From Pseudomonadota bacterium (GTDB taxonomy: Bacteria > Desulfobacterota > Desulfobacteria > Desulfobacterales > Desulfobacteraceae), in contig JAHIVS010000206.1 of assembly GCA_018816605.1 (NCBI GenBank), positions 1-14,329 of the forward strand: a stretch of 14,329 nt of DNA, given 5' to 3'. The notes below the pieces were generated by a model, which was not told the origin of the DNA, made no database searches, and saw only the letters and a program-made list of their open reading frames with translations. How positions within the stretch are numbered: position 1 is the first letter of the stretch; every line of letters begins with the position of its first letter. Shown piece after piece: positions 13,901-14,329 of the stretch. A program made the translations under genes and the position numbers.

Positions 13901-14329
13901 ATGAGCCTTATGCATGGGAAAAATGTATTGGAAGAATTGCTTCTGCTGTTACAGCTGGAAAAAATTGAAAAAAATATTTTCAGGGGCCAGAGCCAGGATC
14001 TAGGTTATGGAAATGTCTTTGGCGGCCAGGTCATTGGCCAGTCCCTGTCCGCAGCCTCCCGGACCCTGGACCCGGATTTCCTTGCCCATAGTCTACACGG
14101 GTATTTTTTGCGGGCCGGGGATGCGGCCCTGCCCATTGTCTACACCGTGGACTGTATCCGTGACGGAACAAGCTTTGCCACCCGTCGGGTGGTGGCAGTT
14201 CAAAAGGGAAAGGCCATTTTTTCCATGGCTGCCTCATTTCACAGGGGAGAAGACGGATACGCCCACCAGGAAACCATGCCGGACATTAAGGGACCAGAGG
14301 ATATCGAATCCGAGGTTGAGATGGCCCAC
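13901..14329 (+). CDS. tesB: Acyl-CoA thioesterase II (partial, C-terminus off window)
   Basis: The 143 visible residues are the N-terminal hotdog domain of a TesB-type thioesterase, which hydrolyses acyl-CoA to free acid and CoA in the cytoplasm. Diagnostic segments are LLLLLQLEKIEKNIFRGQS (13-31), YGNVFGGQVIGQSL (36-49), HSLHGYFLRAGD (63-74), RDGTSFATRRVVA (87-99) and FSMAASFHRGEDGYAHQETMP (107-127, given in parts), in the same order as E. coli TesB (about 286 residues). The catalytic Asp/Thr/Gln of TesB lie in the second half, beyond the window. The ATG at 13901 is chosen because AAGGA (13888-13892) sits 8 nt upstream; an ATG at 13897 is in another frame and closes after 24 codons, and an in-frame ATG at 13910 is possible. 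It is the only rightward gene, divergent from gntR across 199 bp; no convincing promoter was seen for it. Confidence 0.92.
   Translation, partial: MSLMHGKNVLEELLLLLQLEKIEKNIFRGQSQDLGYGNVFGGQVIGQSLSAASRTLDPDFLAHSLHGYFLRAGDAALPIVYTVDCIRDGTSFATRRVVAVQKGKAIFSMAASFHRGEDGYAHQETMPDIKGPEDIESEVEMAH

Noticed and set aside
14031..14237. Minus-strand 68-codon frame at the right end
   Set aside because: Shadow of the tesB coding sequence, which is clear in the plus frame from 13901 to the window edge.

Overview
The window looks like chromosomal DNA of a Gram-negative, anaerobic or facultative heterotroph. The gene mix (FadD-type acyl-CoA ligase, dienoyl-CoA reductase-like flavoprotein, divergent acyl-CoA dehydrogenase, MoxR/VWA pair, MarC protein) and the moderate GC with strong third-position GC would fit a Desulfobacterota member of the Desulfobacter/Desulfobacula type. 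That placement is inference from style and content; there is no rRNA or other marker gene. Thirteen genes run leftward (minus strand). One partial gene at the right end runs rightward. No gap exceeds 200 bp, and I see no tRNA, rRNA, CRISPR, phage or transposase gene.

Left block (1-3200), fatty-acid module. Reading leftward: a FadR-like TetR regulator, a FadD-type long-chain acyl-CoA synthetase, and the first 243 residues of an FMN enoate/2,4-dienoyl-CoA reductase. A near-consensus sigma70 promoter (TTGACA, 17 bp, TATAAA) precedes tetR. It sits inside a 17-bp-arm inverted repeat that is a good candidate for the regulator's own operator.

Second block (3198-7478). Reading leftward: a MarC-family membrane protein (TTG start), a MoxR-type AAA+ ATPase, a CoxE-like VWA protein 7 bp behind it, and a divergent acyl-CoA dehydrogenase. 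MoxR/VWA pairs usually mature or remodel a partner enzyme, so the adjacent dehydrogenase is the obvious candidate client. It lacks the usual catalytic Glu near the C-terminus but has a Glu at the isovaleryl-CoA-dehydrogenase position.

Third block (7659-13701), amino-acid uptake and breakdown. Reading leftward: a GntR/FCD regulator, a saccharopine dehydrogenase-like oxidoreductase, a complete polar amino-acid ABC importer (binding protein, two permeases, ATPase), and a D-cysteine desulfhydrase-like PLP enzyme. Two similar palindromes (AATGTATACATT and ATGTACACAT) overlap the predicted -10 boxes before the oxidoreductase and before gntR, suggesting one regulator controls both. A terminator-like hairpin separates the binding-protein gene from the permeases. 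An 82-bp element with imperfect terminal inverted repeats separates this block from marC.

Right end (13901-14329): the N-terminal half of acyl-CoA thioesterase II (TesB), diverging from gntR across a 199-bp region with several dyads.

The most interesting points are the MoxR-VWA-acyl-CoA dehydrogenase trio, the regulator/operator architectures, the pairing of a DcyD-like lyase with a saccharopine dehydrogenase-like enzyme, and the 82-bp inverted-repeat element. I found no clearly unprecedented defence or mobile system.
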